This document shows, in pieces, positions 42,822 through 51,922 of a stretch of 64,000 nt of DNA; within the stretch, counting starts at the first letter, position 1, and each line of letters begins with the position of its first letter. The translations under genes and the position numbers were made by a program. The stretch lies in assembly GCA_947628755.1 (NCBI GenBank), contig CANRBC010000017.1, positions 1 through 64,000 of the forward strand. The letters are read 5' to 3'. This DNA comes from an uncultured Clostridia bacterium (lineage in GTDB: Bacteria; Bacillota; Clostridia; Lachnospirales; CAG-274). The notes beneath the pieces were generated by a model, which saw only the letters and a program-made list of their open reading frames with translations, was not told the origin of the DNA and searched no databases.

Positions 42822-42890
42822 GGGGTAAATCAGTTAAAACTCCAAGTTTGTTACTAAGGCTACTGTTGGACACGCAGTAGTCTTTTTATT
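42822..42890 (+). ncRNA. putative phage small RNA
   Basis: Between the rightward promoter and a terminator (GGCTACTG 42858-42865 with CAGTAGTC 42875-42882, then TTTTTATT) lies an approximately 68-nt transcript. A first hairpin is AAACT-CCA-AGTTT. It contains no start codon with a ribosome site. Its 3' end touches the end of the convergent Cys-rich gene at 42886. Confidence 0.55.
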
Positions 42891-43269
42891 CGGGCATTAT
42901 TGCCTTCCAACAATCCGCACATTTTTTGTTTTTAGGACAATTGCTGTTATTATATGGCATTGGATATAACTTACAAGGTACAGTATTTATAGCAGGGCAT
43001 CCGTCTTTATTTACTGGACATATAGGAAATTTCTTTAAAAAATCATCTCTATATGTCATAGGTGGGTGCTTGTCTGCATACTCCTGCACTATTCTGACAG
43101 CTCTTTCAGGATAATTTCTTTCCAGGTTATCGCAAGTTATATCCATCCCATTATTTATACTGTTTAAACTACAATTACTGCACTCTAAATTACAACAACC
43201 GTCCTTATCTACGCCTGTCATTCTGTTTTTTACTTTAAAATATGTAACTGTCTTGCTGCAATCTTCCAT
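42886..43269 (-). CDS. Cys-rich phage protein
   Basis: The 127-aa protein has two likely metal-binding clusters: CCNLECSNC near residues 25-33 and the C-terminal CPKNKKCADCWKAIMPE, with more Cys between. The centre (YPERAVRIVQEYADKHPPMT and YRDDFLKKFP) is shared with the product of 44007-44300, so the two are paralogues. Function unknown. Confidence 0.7.
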   Translation of the reverse strand: MEDCSKTVTYFKVKNRMTGVDKDGCCNLECSNCSLNSINNGMDITCDNLERNYPERAVRIVQEYADKHPPMTYRDDFLKKFPICPVNKDGCPAINTVPCKLYPMPYNNSNCPKNKKCADCWKAIMPE

Positions 43270-43319
43270 AATTATTCTAGTTCTCCTTATTTATGAGTTA
43301 TAAAAATTCTGTTCCATTT

Positions 43320-43598
43320 TTAGTTGTATTGAAGAGAGCATCTTCTAAATTCCATTATGATATAGTTATTCGGCAAAGGTATTCCCTCTTCTCCCCGGAA
43401 TATATAGATTATCTCCACAAGCATTGCGTTGCCTGTGTAATTGCCATCTTCGTCAATTTCATTGAGTGCTAATAAATCTCCTACTTTATATCCCCTATCA
43501 TCCTTTCTATATTCAAAGGATTTTTCGTAAGAATCAATTGCGTTAAAGTACTCCTTTTTTATCTTTAACTCATGGATTCTATTGATTTTTTTGTACAT
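43320..43598 (-). CDS. DUF3850 / ASCH-like domain protein
   Basis: The 92-aa protein fits DUF3850: IHELKIKKEYFNAIDSYEKS, FEYRKDDRGYKVGDLLALNE and VEIIYIFRGEEGIPLPNNYI. ASCH-like folds bind RNA or modified nucleotides; its job in phages is unknown. Confidence 0.82.
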   Translation of the reverse strand: MYKKINRIHELKIKKEYFNAIDSYEKSFEYRKDDRGYKVGDLLALNEIDEDGNYTGNAMLVEIIYIFRGEEGIPLPNNYIIMEFRRCSLQYN

Positions 43599-43923
43599 AT
43601 TTTTTTGCAGATCCTTTCAACTTAAATTCAATAGTCGCCTTTGGGAAAGCTATGATTTGTTCGCCAGCCTTTAATTCGAGATCATCCGAATCAAATTCGT
43701 ATATGCCGTTTACCTCTTCCCCATCGAAATAAACTTTGCACGGTACAATATTGATTTTTGCCTGCTTCTTAACAGCTTTTTGCAGTCGAAATTGCTTTAA
43801 TAGCCCTTTATATGTAAATGGGCTATTTTTAATAACTGTGTCCAGTTCGGACTGGACCGTCTTTTTTATATGAGCTTCGGCAAAATATTTCTTTCTGCAT
43901 TTGCTTTCTTTTTTACTTATCAT
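43579..43923 (-). CDS. hypothetical phage protein
   Basis: The 114-aa protein has a basic helical N-terminus and a beta-rich C-terminal half (NIVPCKVYFDGEEVNGIYEF, AGEQIIAFPKATIEFKLKGS). I do not recognise the family. It overlaps the DUF3850 gene by 20 bases. Confidence 0.6.
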   Translation of the reverse strand: MISKKESKCRKKYFAEAHIKKTVQSELDTVIKNSPFTYKGLLKQFRLQKAVKKQAKINIVPCKVYFDGEEVNGIYEFDSDDLELKAGEQIIAFPKATIEFKLKGSAKKYVQKNQ

Positions 43924-44006
43924 CTTGTTTTCAATCCTCCATTTCCCTCACATTTCCATATCCCAACATTGTTTGCAGTCAGAACTGCAGTCTGTAATTC
44001 TATCAG

Positions 44007-44300
44007 TTATTTCGGGATAGAGAGTACAGGCAAATACTCCCGCTGGGTAGCCGTTTGCTTTTTTGTTGCTTTAGGATATTTATCAAGGAAATCGTCCCTA
44101 TATGTAACTTTGGCTTCTCCTCTATACCATTCCCGAACGGCTACAACAGCCTCTGCTGGATGTCTTTGTTCATATAGATTACAATTCAGTGATTTTCCAT
44201 TATTATTTTCTGATAAAGGACATTCATCACAATCTGTAATGCTGCACATTTCTCCTTTTTTTCGCAAATAATATTTTGTGTCGTTAAAATCATTTGTCAT
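44007..44300 (-). CDS. Cys-rich phage protein (paralogue)
   Basis: The 97-aa protein has CSITDCDECPLSENNNGKSL and the shared core HPAEAVVAVREWYRGEAKVT, YRDDFLDKYP. It lacks the second Cys cluster of its paralogue at 42886-43269. Function unknown. Confidence 0.68.
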   Translation of the reverse strand: MTNDFNDTKYYLRKKGEMCSITDCDECPLSENNNGKSLNCNLYEQRHPAEAVVAVREWYRGEAKVTYRDDFLDKYPKATKKQTATQREYLPVLSIPK

Positions 44301-44328
44301 TTTCTGCCCTCCTGTTTCATATTTTCAC

Positions 44329-44538
44329 TCACCCTCTTTTGTAAATAATTTCTGCATCATCATCAAATACAACTGTTATTTTATCTGGATAGCCTGTTGC
44401 ATTATTCGTTATGGGTTGATAACGGCGAGACTTTATTCCTATGGGAACACGATGGCTTTCTTCACACTTTTCGCATATTTCTTTGTTATTATATACTGTG
44501 TTACATATTTCACATCTATATATAAGTTCCTGCTTCAT
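44329..44538 (-). CDS. zinc-ribbon protein
   Basis: The 69-aa protein has a CxxC...CxxC ribbon: YRCEICNTVYNNKEICEKCE, then a beta-rich end (DKITVVFDDDAEIIYKRG). Function unknown. Confidence 0.68.
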   Translation of the reverse strand: MKQELIYRCEICNTVYNNKEICEKCEESHRVPIGIKSRRYQPITNNATGYPDKITVVFDDDAEIIYKRG

Positions 44539-44540
44539 TC

Positions 44541-45005
44541 TTATTCCTCCTTATGTAAATATCTAACCCACCTTTTTTTGTACTCAAGTGGCACTCCGTT
44601 ATTCTTTCTTCGGCTGCCGCTCCATATTTTACCTCCTGCCTTGCCCTCACAAACAAATCCGCTTGCTTTAACGCTTGCTCCACTTTCGCTTTCCAAAGTG
44701 TATGTAACAACCTTCTTATAACCCATTTCTTTTGCAATACGACAGCAAGCACCATACAATTTACTACAAGCATTATATGTACCATCTGTGCATAAACGGT
44801 TAATTTCTAGTGTAAGTCCGTTATCTAAATATCTACTAACAGGGCGCCCGCAAATAGCGCAACCAACCATTATATCGTCTGCGAATAAGCCTATAGCGAA
44901 TTTACAGCCTACAGTACCATTGTGATGTCTGTGGTTGTCCGCAACATATTCATTTGCTACCTTTAATGTTATGGGCTTTATGCTTAAACATTTATTATCC
45001 ATCAT
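44541..45005 (-). CDS. XF1762 family protein
   Basis: The 154-aa protein matches the phage XF1762 family: ANEYVADNHRHHNGTVGCKF, MVGCAICGRPVSRYLDNGLT and LEINRLCTDGTYNACSKLYG; the end is acetyltransferase-like (KKVVTYTLESESGASVKASG). Often found with radical SAM genes in Firmicute phages, as here with an ATGA overlap. Activity unknown. Confidence 0.82.
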   Translation of the reverse strand: MMDNKCLSIKPITLKVANEYVADNHRHHNGTVGCKFAIGLFADDIMVGCAICGRPVSRYLDNGLTLEINRLCTDGTYNACSKLYGACCRIAKEMGYKKVVTYTLESESGASVKASGFVCEGKAGGKIWSGSRRKNNGVPLEYKKRWVRYLHKEE

Positions 45006-45694
45006 TCCATCTCTTTCCTCAAACTGTCTTTGATGTAATATACAACATCAAGAGATTTACAAAGTTCCTCCGCCTTGCGACCGAAATCTCCCCAGTTAAT
45101 ATCAGACGGAAAATAGTTTAATTTTCCTATTTTGATTTTATCAACATAGGAAGATAAATTCACTATTGCATATAACACCCTTTTACAATCCAAGACAGGT
45201 TCAAATGAAATCCAAGTTTTTATTCCTCTCATATGGGCGACTTTAAGAGTTTCGATATTACAACAAGAAAAATAATTATCATTAACCATTTCGTTGCCGT
45301 CATATGTGATACCGTACCAATCATTTTCGTCAAGCAAATCAAAGTCCCTGTTGCCGTCCCCTTTTGTGAGTATCTGAACATTGTTTCCGCTTTCTTTGAT
45401 TAGTTTGATGATTTCCCTTGTCGGTGTTGTATCAAATCCTGTAGGGTATGGGTCGCAGGTAAAGCATAAGTGTATCGTTTTGCCTTTAATTTTGCCTTTT
45501 GCGAGCTGCTTTTTGACCGCTTCAACTATGCCATCTCTCGGCTCTACGCAAGAGTGGAATATTTCTTTATCTTTGCGTAAAACCAAAGGCGCATAACAGT
45601 AATAGCACCTGTGTGGGCAGCCCGTATATATATTTACGGCGTAATCGCCGTATTCTGCCGCCTTACCTTTCGGCTTATATATCGGATTAATCAT
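45002..45694 (-). CDS. radical SAM protein (SplB-like)
   Basis: The 230-aa protein carries the cluster motif CPHRCYYC (residues 26-33) with NIYTGCPHRCYYCYAPLVLR, then LCFTCDPYPTGFDTTPTREI and TWISFEPVLD, like spore-photoproduct-lyase-type proteins. It is not QueE-like. DNA repair or modification is possible. Overlaps both neighbours. Confidence 0.82.
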   Translation of the reverse strand: MINPIYKPKGKAAEYGDYAVNIYTGCPHRCYYCYAPLVLRKDKEIFHSCVEPRDGIVEAVKKQLAKGKIKGKTIHLCFTCDPYPTGFDTTPTREIIKLIKESGNNVQILTKGDGNRDFDLLDENDWYGITYDGNEMVNDNYFSCCNIETLKVAHMRGIKTWISFEPVLDCKRVLYAIVNLSSYVDKIKIGKLNYFPSDINWGDFGRKAEELCKSLDVVYYIKDSLRKEME

Positions 45695-46616
45695 ATTGTT
45701 CCTCCATTTCTTTCAGCTTATCAATAACTCTTTTGAGTGCCCATTTCCCGTTGGGTGTAATCTGCCTTTGCCACGCTCCCTGTGACGGTGCCCACTTAAA
45801 TCCGTTACTTTTCAGCAGGTTACGTATATCTGCCTCCGGCTTCCCGTCGAACAAAATCTGATAGCGCATTGCCTCCGTATTCTCAACCACTTTAAAGGTC
45901 TTGTATTCCTGCTCGTAGCTGCCTCTCTCTTTAGCTGCTTTTAATCTCTTGAGCCGCTCCTCTACCCTGTGGATATTGGCGTTGTTGTTCGACAATTCAT
46001 AATCGGGATAACCTATTCTGCCTAAGTCATCCGGCTTGCGTAATTCCGCAATATTTTCCTCGCTGTAACCCATTTCACGCAGCAGATCATTACCTGCCTC
46101 TGTGTCTTTCAGACGGATAGCTTTGTTCGTTGCTTTTATCTGCTCCTGCAGGTTTTTCATGTCCTCCAGCTTTTCTTCGAGCTTTTCAATAGCCCTCTCA
46201 TCGTCGGATTTTATAATCTCCCTGCCGTACATAATGTTCTCAATCTTTGTGAGTATACCTTGCACTTGCGTGTAAAACTGATGATTTCTGTCCCACGCAG
46301 CCACCTGCTTCTCTTTTTTTCTGACAGGAAAATTACTTGCCCCGCTTATCATTACAGACGGGCACATCATTCCGATACGGCTTTCTTTATTGTAATATTC
46401 CGCAAGCTTCTTTGCATATCTTTCTGCAATGCGGTATACCCTTTCCGCTTCTTCCGGTCTTTTTTCCGCTGCCTTATCGGCTAAATCATAAGCCTTATTT
46501 ACTTCTCTTCTGTATTCCGCCGTTGTGCTGCCGCTTATATAATCCCGCATTGACATCATGTCATGCGCTGCTTTGGCGCTGTTTTCGTTGATAAAGAAAT
46601 ACTTTCTCTCGTTCAT
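45687..46616 (-). CDS. hypothetical phage/plasmid protein with WQR C-terminal motif
   Basis: The 309-aa protein has a helical N-terminal half (ERVYRIAERYAKKLAEYYNK) and a C-terminal unit LLKSNGFKWAPSQGAWQRQI found at the end of several mobile-element proteins. A coiled coil spans about 140-180. I cannot assign a function. Confidence 0.65.
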   Translation of the reverse strand: MNERKYFFINENSAKAAHDMMSMRDYISGSTTAEYRREVNKAYDLADKAAEKRPEEAERVYRIAERYAKKLAEYYNKESRIGMMCPSVMISGASNFPVRKKEKQVAAWDRNHQFYTQVQGILTKIENIMYGREIIKSDDERAIEKLEEKLEDMKNLQEQIKATNKAIRLKDTEAGNDLLREMGYSEENIAELRKPDDLGRIGYPDYELSNNNANIHRVEERLKRLKAAKERGSYEQEYKTFKVVENTEAMRYQILFDGKPEADIRNLLKSNGFKWAPSQGAWQRQITPNGKWALKRVIDKLKEMEEQYD

Positions 46617-46646
46617 TTCTGTTTCCTCGCTTTCTTCTTTTTTCTA

Positions 46647-46675
46647 CGCTCCTGACCTTTTATCAGGAGCGTAAT
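46647..46675. other. intergenic hairpin
   Basis: TACGCTCCTGA and TCAGGAGCGTA form an 11-bp stem between the methyltransferase gene and the next gene. No U tract follows on the minus strand, so it is more likely an RNA-processing or stability element than a terminator. Confidence 0.5.
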
Positions 46676-46683
46676 CTGTATCA

Positions 46684-47571
46684 TCAAAATAATGTAAGCT
46701 GACTTTTTGCCATATTGTAAGCATTGACTGCCTGTTCACAATTCCGAACGGAATCGTTAAAATAGCTTGTTTTTAGCTCTATGCCTATTCCTTTGCGTCC
46801 TAAAAGCAAGCTTTCATATATTTCAGAGCCAATTCCCATAAACGGAGTAAAAACTATATCATCAGGATTTGACCATAATTCAACAGCTCGCTTTATTGTT
46901 TCAAGCTGTAACGGACATATATGCTTTTCATCGTTTATATCCGTTGCCCCTTTATATCCGTTAAGTACATCAGTACGGCTTATATCATCCCAACAGGGAC
47001 TTGCATATTTCTGCCATTTTTCAAGAGGAAATCCTTCCTCTGTTTTTGTTACAGGCTCTTTATCCTCATAATCATCGGTCCATTTGCGGAATATAACAAG
47101 GTAATCTGGCAAACCTTGCCTTGAATAGCTACTGTCCTTTCTAAGCTGTTTATACAACAAGCCCTGCGACTTTGTTTTCTGCATTTCCAATACAGGGTCT
47201 GTCCATATCTGCACCTCGCTATGATACTGCCAACCTGCATTTTCAAAATGCCTTATTATGTCCCCTCGAAAATCATACAGTCCTGATCTGCCATCTCTAC
47301 CCTTATATTTGACTAACTGCTTACAATGTACAGCACATAATCTCCCTGGCATCGTTACTCTTAAAAGCTCCGGAATAAGAAAGTCAAACTGTGTAAAAAA
47401 CTCTTCGGAGTTGCGGCAGTTACCCATATCTGCCAAATCATCAGAGTATATGTATAAGTTAGCAAATGGCGGGCTGAAAATTGTAAAATGTATGCTTTTA
47501 TCGGGTATGTTTTTAATTACCTGAACACAATCGCCCTGGTATAAGGCATATCTATCTGTAATAACTTCCAT
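46684..47571 (-). CDS. DNA methyltransferase (N4/N6 amino type)
   Basis: The 295-aa enzyme has motif IV SPPF (residues 33-36) and near the end motif I in VFTPFMGIGSEIY and LLGRKGIGIELKTSYF, the beta-class order. No restriction partner is present, so it is probably protective. It ends KSQLTLF, a canonical sliding-clamp-binding peptide; the phage clamp gene is 1.4 kb upstream. Confidence 0.88.
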   Translation of the reverse strand: MEVITDRYALYQGDCVQVIKNIPDKSIHFTIFSPPFANLYIYSDDLADMGNCRNSEEFFTQFDFLIPELLRVTMPGRLCAVHCKQLVKYKGRDGRSGLYDFRGDIIRHFENAGWQYHSEVQIWTDPVLEMQKTKSQGLLYKQLRKDSSYSRQGLPDYLVIFRKWTDDYEDKEPVTKTEEGFPLEKWQKYASPCWDDISRTDVLNGYKGATDINDEKHICPLQLETIKRAVELWSNPDDIVFTPFMGIGSEIYESLLLGRKGIGIELKTSYFNDSVRNCEQAVNAYNMAKSQLTLF

Positions 47572-48964
47572 TCAATCGCCTCCTATCCATCTCGGCAGGG
47601 TCACAGACTCGCTTTTTAGGTTTAATGTAAATTCGTGACCTACAATACTTGCCTGCTGTATCTGTTTTGCAGATTTATACATATTATCTCTCATTTCCTG
47701 CTGCAGCTGTGCTTTAGCATTTACAGCTTGTAATATATTCTTTTCCGTTTCACCAAGCACACGATATACATTTACCGCTTTTGTCTGACCAAAACGCCAT
47801 AACCGCCTTACTGCCTGATAATAGCTTTCGTAGCTATAATCTATACCGCAGAACACACAATTTCGGCAATTTTGAAAATTCAAACCGTACCCAAACATAC
47901 GAGGTTTGCTTATAAGGACCCTGTAATTCCCTTCTTTAAAATCTTCCGCTGCTTTTTCCTTATACTCCACCTTATGACTGCCTCTTACTTCTATAGCTTC
48001 CGGAATATATTGCTTCAATAAATCGGCTTCATAGTCTGTATAGCACCATACAACATATTGCTCATCATTACTGTTGACTATCTCTGCCGTTTTCTTAGCT
48101 CTATCCTCAGCAGTTCGTCTTTTTTCCTTATGAAAACCTGTAGCTGATGTGTCCACATCCCTGAGCAAATGTCCGTTCTCTATGTCGAATATATCAACAG
48201 GAATAACAACATCTATTTCATTAAGTTTTGGAAGCTCAAAGCCGTCATCGGAAAATCCTATATCTGATGGTTTACTCATACATATCGCCCAAGTGCTGAC
48301 CCACTGCCAAAAATCCTTAACAGCGTGATTTTTAAGTCTGTAGTTGCCGCTGTGAGTAGTATCATTAATAAACCATATTGCCAACGCTTCCGAGCTTCGC
48401 ATTACGCCTAAAAATTCGGCTTGATTAAGGATTTCCATATGGTCGTTAGGCGAAGGCGTTGCCGTAGCAGCTAATTTATAAGGTGTGTTTTTAAAGGCAT
48501 TAAATATCTTCTGCTTTGTCGCTCCCATATAGCTTTTAAGTATAGAGCTTTCATCAAGGACCACACCAACAAATTTATCAGGGTCAAAATTATCAAGCAT
48601 TTCATAATTCGTTATGTTTATGCCGGGAATAACATCTTTTTGGGATCGGCAGATATTTACATCATACCCGAACTTTACACCTTCCTTTTGTGTCTGCTTG
48701 CTAACTGCAAGCGGCGCCAAAATCAGGACGCTCCCCCCCCGTATGCTGCTGAACTTCATACGCCCAGTTAAGCTGTTGAGCTGTTTTACCCAGTCCGCAG
48801 TCCTCAAAGGCGGCAGCTCTGCCTTTCTTCAGATAAAACTTAGTGCAGGCTTTTTGGAAATCAAAAAGCATAGGATTGAGGTCGTTTTCGTTGACTTCAA
48901 ATCCACTGTCAATGGTTTTTGTAATTTTCGATTTAAGAAAATCTGTGTATTCCATTTCTCTCAC
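47572..48964 (-). pseudogene. SNF2/DEAD-type phage helicase, frameshifted at a poly-G run
   Basis: Two frames make one enzyme of about 464 aa. The first (48701-48964) has Walker A AFEDCGLGKTAQQ and then goes out of frame at eight G (48733-48740) to end at PDFGAACS. The second continues GGSVLILAPLAVSKQT, with LDESSILKSYMG, AATATPSPNDHME and QAVRRLWRFGQTKAV. Seven G would restore the frame. The start is GTG 48964 (overlapping the clamp stop) or ATG 48955. Whether this is a real mutation, a slippage switch or a read error is open. Confidence 0.8.
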
Positions 48965-49995
48965 CTTCCCGTATACACAGGCAGCAGTAATGTTTTCACA
49001 ATGCTGTCACCAAATACAATAGCTGTCTTAGGCGAATTTGTTGTATATATGCTCATCTCATCGTCAAATAAGGCATTTACACAATCTCTTAAATAGGCAA
49101 GATTAAAGTTTTTTGATACTCTTTCATTTTCCGAATTAAGAAGTAACGAATCGGAATATTCCTCAAGGTTTGCCTTATATTCAATCTCGGCACTTTTACC
49201 AAGTGTTAATGTTATCTTGGCAGTATTGCCATCTGCAATTAATTTAGCTTTATCAAGCATATCCATAAACAACCTTTTATCTACCTTGTACTGAATATCT
49301 AAATCGGTAAATAATTTATCTATTTTGATATATTCTCCCTCAATTATCCTGGAATGAAGTATTTTTTTGCTTTCCTTGTCTATAAATGTAATCCAATTTT
49401 CGCCGACTTTAATAACAACATTGCCCTCAAATGCCATAGATTCTATAGCCTTAAGGCTATCCCTGGGAACAATAAAACTTATGGGTGTTTCTGCTTCTGC
49501 TGATGTCTTTATCCAACCTATTCTTACGCCATCACAAGCCATAAATTCTATGGCATCATTGCCTATTACAACGTTCATTCCCTCTAATATGTTTCGGGGA
49601 GATGTCACTGGGATAATACCTATTAATTTTTTTATAGCTCTGTTGAGTATATCCGCTGAAATATTGGTATCCATATAACTTTTAAAGGTATTGTCATCAA
49701 GATAATCTGCGTTCGTATTTTCTACTTTGTAGCTTGCCTTACTGTTGCCTGCGACTATAGATATGGCACCTGCTTTAGCTGTTATCTTAATATCTCCTGT
49801 CATTGAGGATATTAACGGTATTGCTTTTGCAGGTATTCTGACGTTTTCTGTTTCTCCGTCTAACTTATATTTGCCTACGCATTTATCGTTTGATGCTATT
49901 AAATAGCCGTCCTTTATGTAATAATCTGACTCTTTGCCAAGCGAAGGCTTAACTGCCTTTATAGCCTTTAACATCTGCTCCTTATTTACTATCAT
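48961..49995 (-). CDS. phage DnaN-like sliding clamp
   Basis: The 344-aa protein has the three-domain clamp layout, NILEGMNVVIGNDAIEFMAC near 137 (family GVxL), DGVRIGWIK, and the typical end SIVKTLLLPVYTGR. It would tether polymerase and other proteins to phage DNA. It lies between a PcfJ-like gene and the helicase, and two phage proteins nearby end in clamp-binding peptides. Confidence 0.83.
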   Translation of the reverse strand: MIVNKEQMLKAIKAVKPSLGKESDYYIKDGYLIASNDKCVGKYKLDGETENVRIPAKAIPLISSMTGDIKITAKAGAISIVAGNSKASYKVENTNADYLDDNTFKSYMDTNISADILNRAIKKLIGIIPVTSPRNILEGMNVVIGNDAIEFMACDGVRIGWIKTSAEAETPISFIVPRDSLKAIESMAFEGNVVIKVGENWITFIDKESKKILHSRIIEGEYIKIDKLFTDLDIQYKVDKRLFMDMLDKAKLIADGNTAKITLTLGKSAEIEYKANLEEYSDSLLLNSENERVSKNFNLAYLRDCVNALFDDEMSIYTTNSPKTAIVFGDSIVKTLLLPVYTGR

Positions 49996-50012
49996 ATAAT
50001 TACCTCCGTATA

Positions 50013-51911
50013 TTAACTTGCTTTTTTATTACATTTTTTTAGTTGTCCTTTAAGATATTGCAAAAATCTGTTTGCAAATTCTCTGACCTCTTTTTTAGGA
50101 TTAGTATTATTTTCGCCACGCATCTGTACAATTTGAGGATTATAGGGATCAACAACATCTATCTCCATTGTTACAAATGGCTTATTTACCCCTTCATTTT
50201 GCCTTACAAAAAATATCATTCTTTTTAAGGCTATATGATTTTTCCAGTATTTGCTTTGTCCTACACAATGATTAAGGCTTGTACCTTCAACTATTAATTC
50301 AGTCCTGCATTCAGGTACAATAACGCAATACTGCTCACTTTTAAATTGCTTTAGATTTACTTCTTGTAGAAATTCTTTCAGTTTTTCAACTTTTTGGCAT
50401 TCTATTTTGTCCTTTTCCTCATTTATTCTTTGTACCAATCTGTCATGTGCCACCTTTAAATCCTTCGGGTATCTGACCGACTTGGAAGATATATCAATTT
50501 GCAAATCCTCACACATACCTATATAATCGTTATACTTTATTACATCAGCACTATTTTTGACCGCTTTTTTTGTGTAATTAAGCAATGGTTTGATTCCGTA
50601 TCTTTTTATCACGCCAATGATACTGTTGTTAATCCTACTGCAATACCATAACAAGTCTATTGACCGCATATAGGTTATTTCATCTGCTGAAACAACTATA
50701 TCCATTCTTTGGAGCGCATCTAACTCTCTTGGCGTTATATCCGTTTGCCTTATGGCAGGCAAGTTATTTGCATTTATATTAATTGCCTTTGCAATATCAT
50801 TATGAGATAGGTCTATATCCTTTGGTGTGATATACAATGCCAAATTATACAATCTGCCTTTTACAAGATATTCAAGACCTTTAATATCCCTACAGCGGTT
50901 TACAAATCTTACAATGTCAAATTCCTTTTTATAGGACATAGCAAAATCTTTTATATTTATTCCGTTGATAGTGCCTAACAGTTCAAGGTCTGCCGGATAG
51001 TTATAGCATTCTACAGTAACGACTGTACTCTTTTTAAACCAGTCGTTTGTCTGCCATCGCATATAACCAACCCTATATATATCTGTAATACACTTATATA
51101 AAGGCTTATTTCTGTACTCAGATTCTGTTACTATGTAATGACTGTCCACTCTATATATGTACCGCCTATTATTTAATAACCTTTTAACATCATAATATCC
51201 GTAATACAGTATACCGTCCTTTTTATATACCCTACATATTTTTGCTTTTTCGGCTTTTGCGCCTTGATACTTGTCATAAATGCATATTAGTTTTTCGCCG
51301 CACTTAGGGCATAAATATTCTTCTTTCTGCTTGTACTTATCTTTATCAACTGTAAATGTCCTATGACAATGGCTGCATTGAGCTTTTCTTTTGCCCTTTA
51401 TTATGTTGGATACAAACAAATAATGACGGAATATGTTTTTATTCATATACTGCTGCACTTTTGTATTTATTGCCTCTCGACCGAAGGGAACCACATTAAA
51501 ACACTCTTCTACAAGTTCGTCCCCCTTTTTTTGTTCTTTTTCTCGTAACTTTTCTTTTACGTTATTCAGTACGCTTATTATTGCACTTCCGCTATAATGC
51601 AAGCTCCCGTCAATGAATTCATTTATGATTTTGAGTGTATTTTTGCTGCATTTATATCCGATTAAGCCATAATAATAGTTATAATATGGAGAGCTGAATC
51701 CGCTAAGATAATTCCTGCTTTTCCATTTGTCATTTTCCATATCATAGGCAATAAAATTATTGTTATCAGAAAACAGTCTTAATATATGCTCGCCGTTTTC
51801 ATACAAATCACAATGCAATATACCATCTGTTATGTCTGCTGTATATACCTCTTTACCTTTTATATCTTGAGGAATTATATGCATATTCAATAATTCTTTC
51901 TTGACTAACAT
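50013..51911 (-). CDS. PcfJ-like protein
   Basis: The 632-aa protein matches PcfJ-like mobile-element proteins: a zinc ribbon (CSHCHRTF... CPKCGEKL, about 173-206) and the C-terminal PcfJ motif GTSLNHCVGQSKYWKNHIAL, KPFVTMEIDV, NPQIVQMRGENN. Function is unknown; PcfJ and PcfK genes are usually adjacent, as here. Confidence 0.83.
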   Translation of the reverse strand: MLVKKELLNMHIIPQDIKGKEVYTADITDGILHCDLYENGEHILRLFSDNNNFIAYDMENDKWKSRNYLSGFSSPYYNYYYGLIGYKCSKNTLKIINEFIDGSLHYSGSAIISVLNNVKEKLREKEQKKGDELVEECFNVVPFGREAINTKVQQYMNKNIFRHYLFVSNIIKGKRKAQCSHCHRTFTVDKDKYKQKEEYLCPKCGEKLICIYDKYQGAKAEKAKICRVYKKDGILYYGYYDVKRLLNNRRYIYRVDSHYIVTESEYRNKPLYKCITDIYRVGYMRWQTNDWFKKSTVVTVECYNYPADLELLGTINGINIKDFAMSYKKEFDIVRFVNRCRDIKGLEYLVKGRLYNLALYITPKDIDLSHNDIAKAININANNLPAIRQTDITPRELDALQRMDIVVSADEITYMRSIDLLWYCSRINNSIIGVIKRYGIKPLLNYTKKAVKNSADVIKYNDYIGMCEDLQIDISSKSVRYPKDLKVAHDRLVQRINEEKDKIECQKVEKLKEFLQEVNLKQFKSEQYCVIVPECRTELIVEGTSLNHCVGQSKYWKNHIALKRMIFFVRQNEGVNKPFVTMEIDVVDPYNPQIVQMRGENNTNPKKEVREFANRFLQYLKGQLKKCNKKAS

Positions 51912-51922
51912 ATAACCGCCCC

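Noticed and set aside
44516-44785. 89-codon frame overlapping the XF1762 gene
   Set aside because: Out-of-frame copy of the XF1762 coding sequence, without ribosome site.
45002-45694. QueE (7-carboxy-7-deazaguanine synthase) as partner of DpdA
   Set aside because: The cluster motif and the following segments fit SplB-like radical SAM proteins, not QueE; so the phage has no visible synthesis gene for the modified base.
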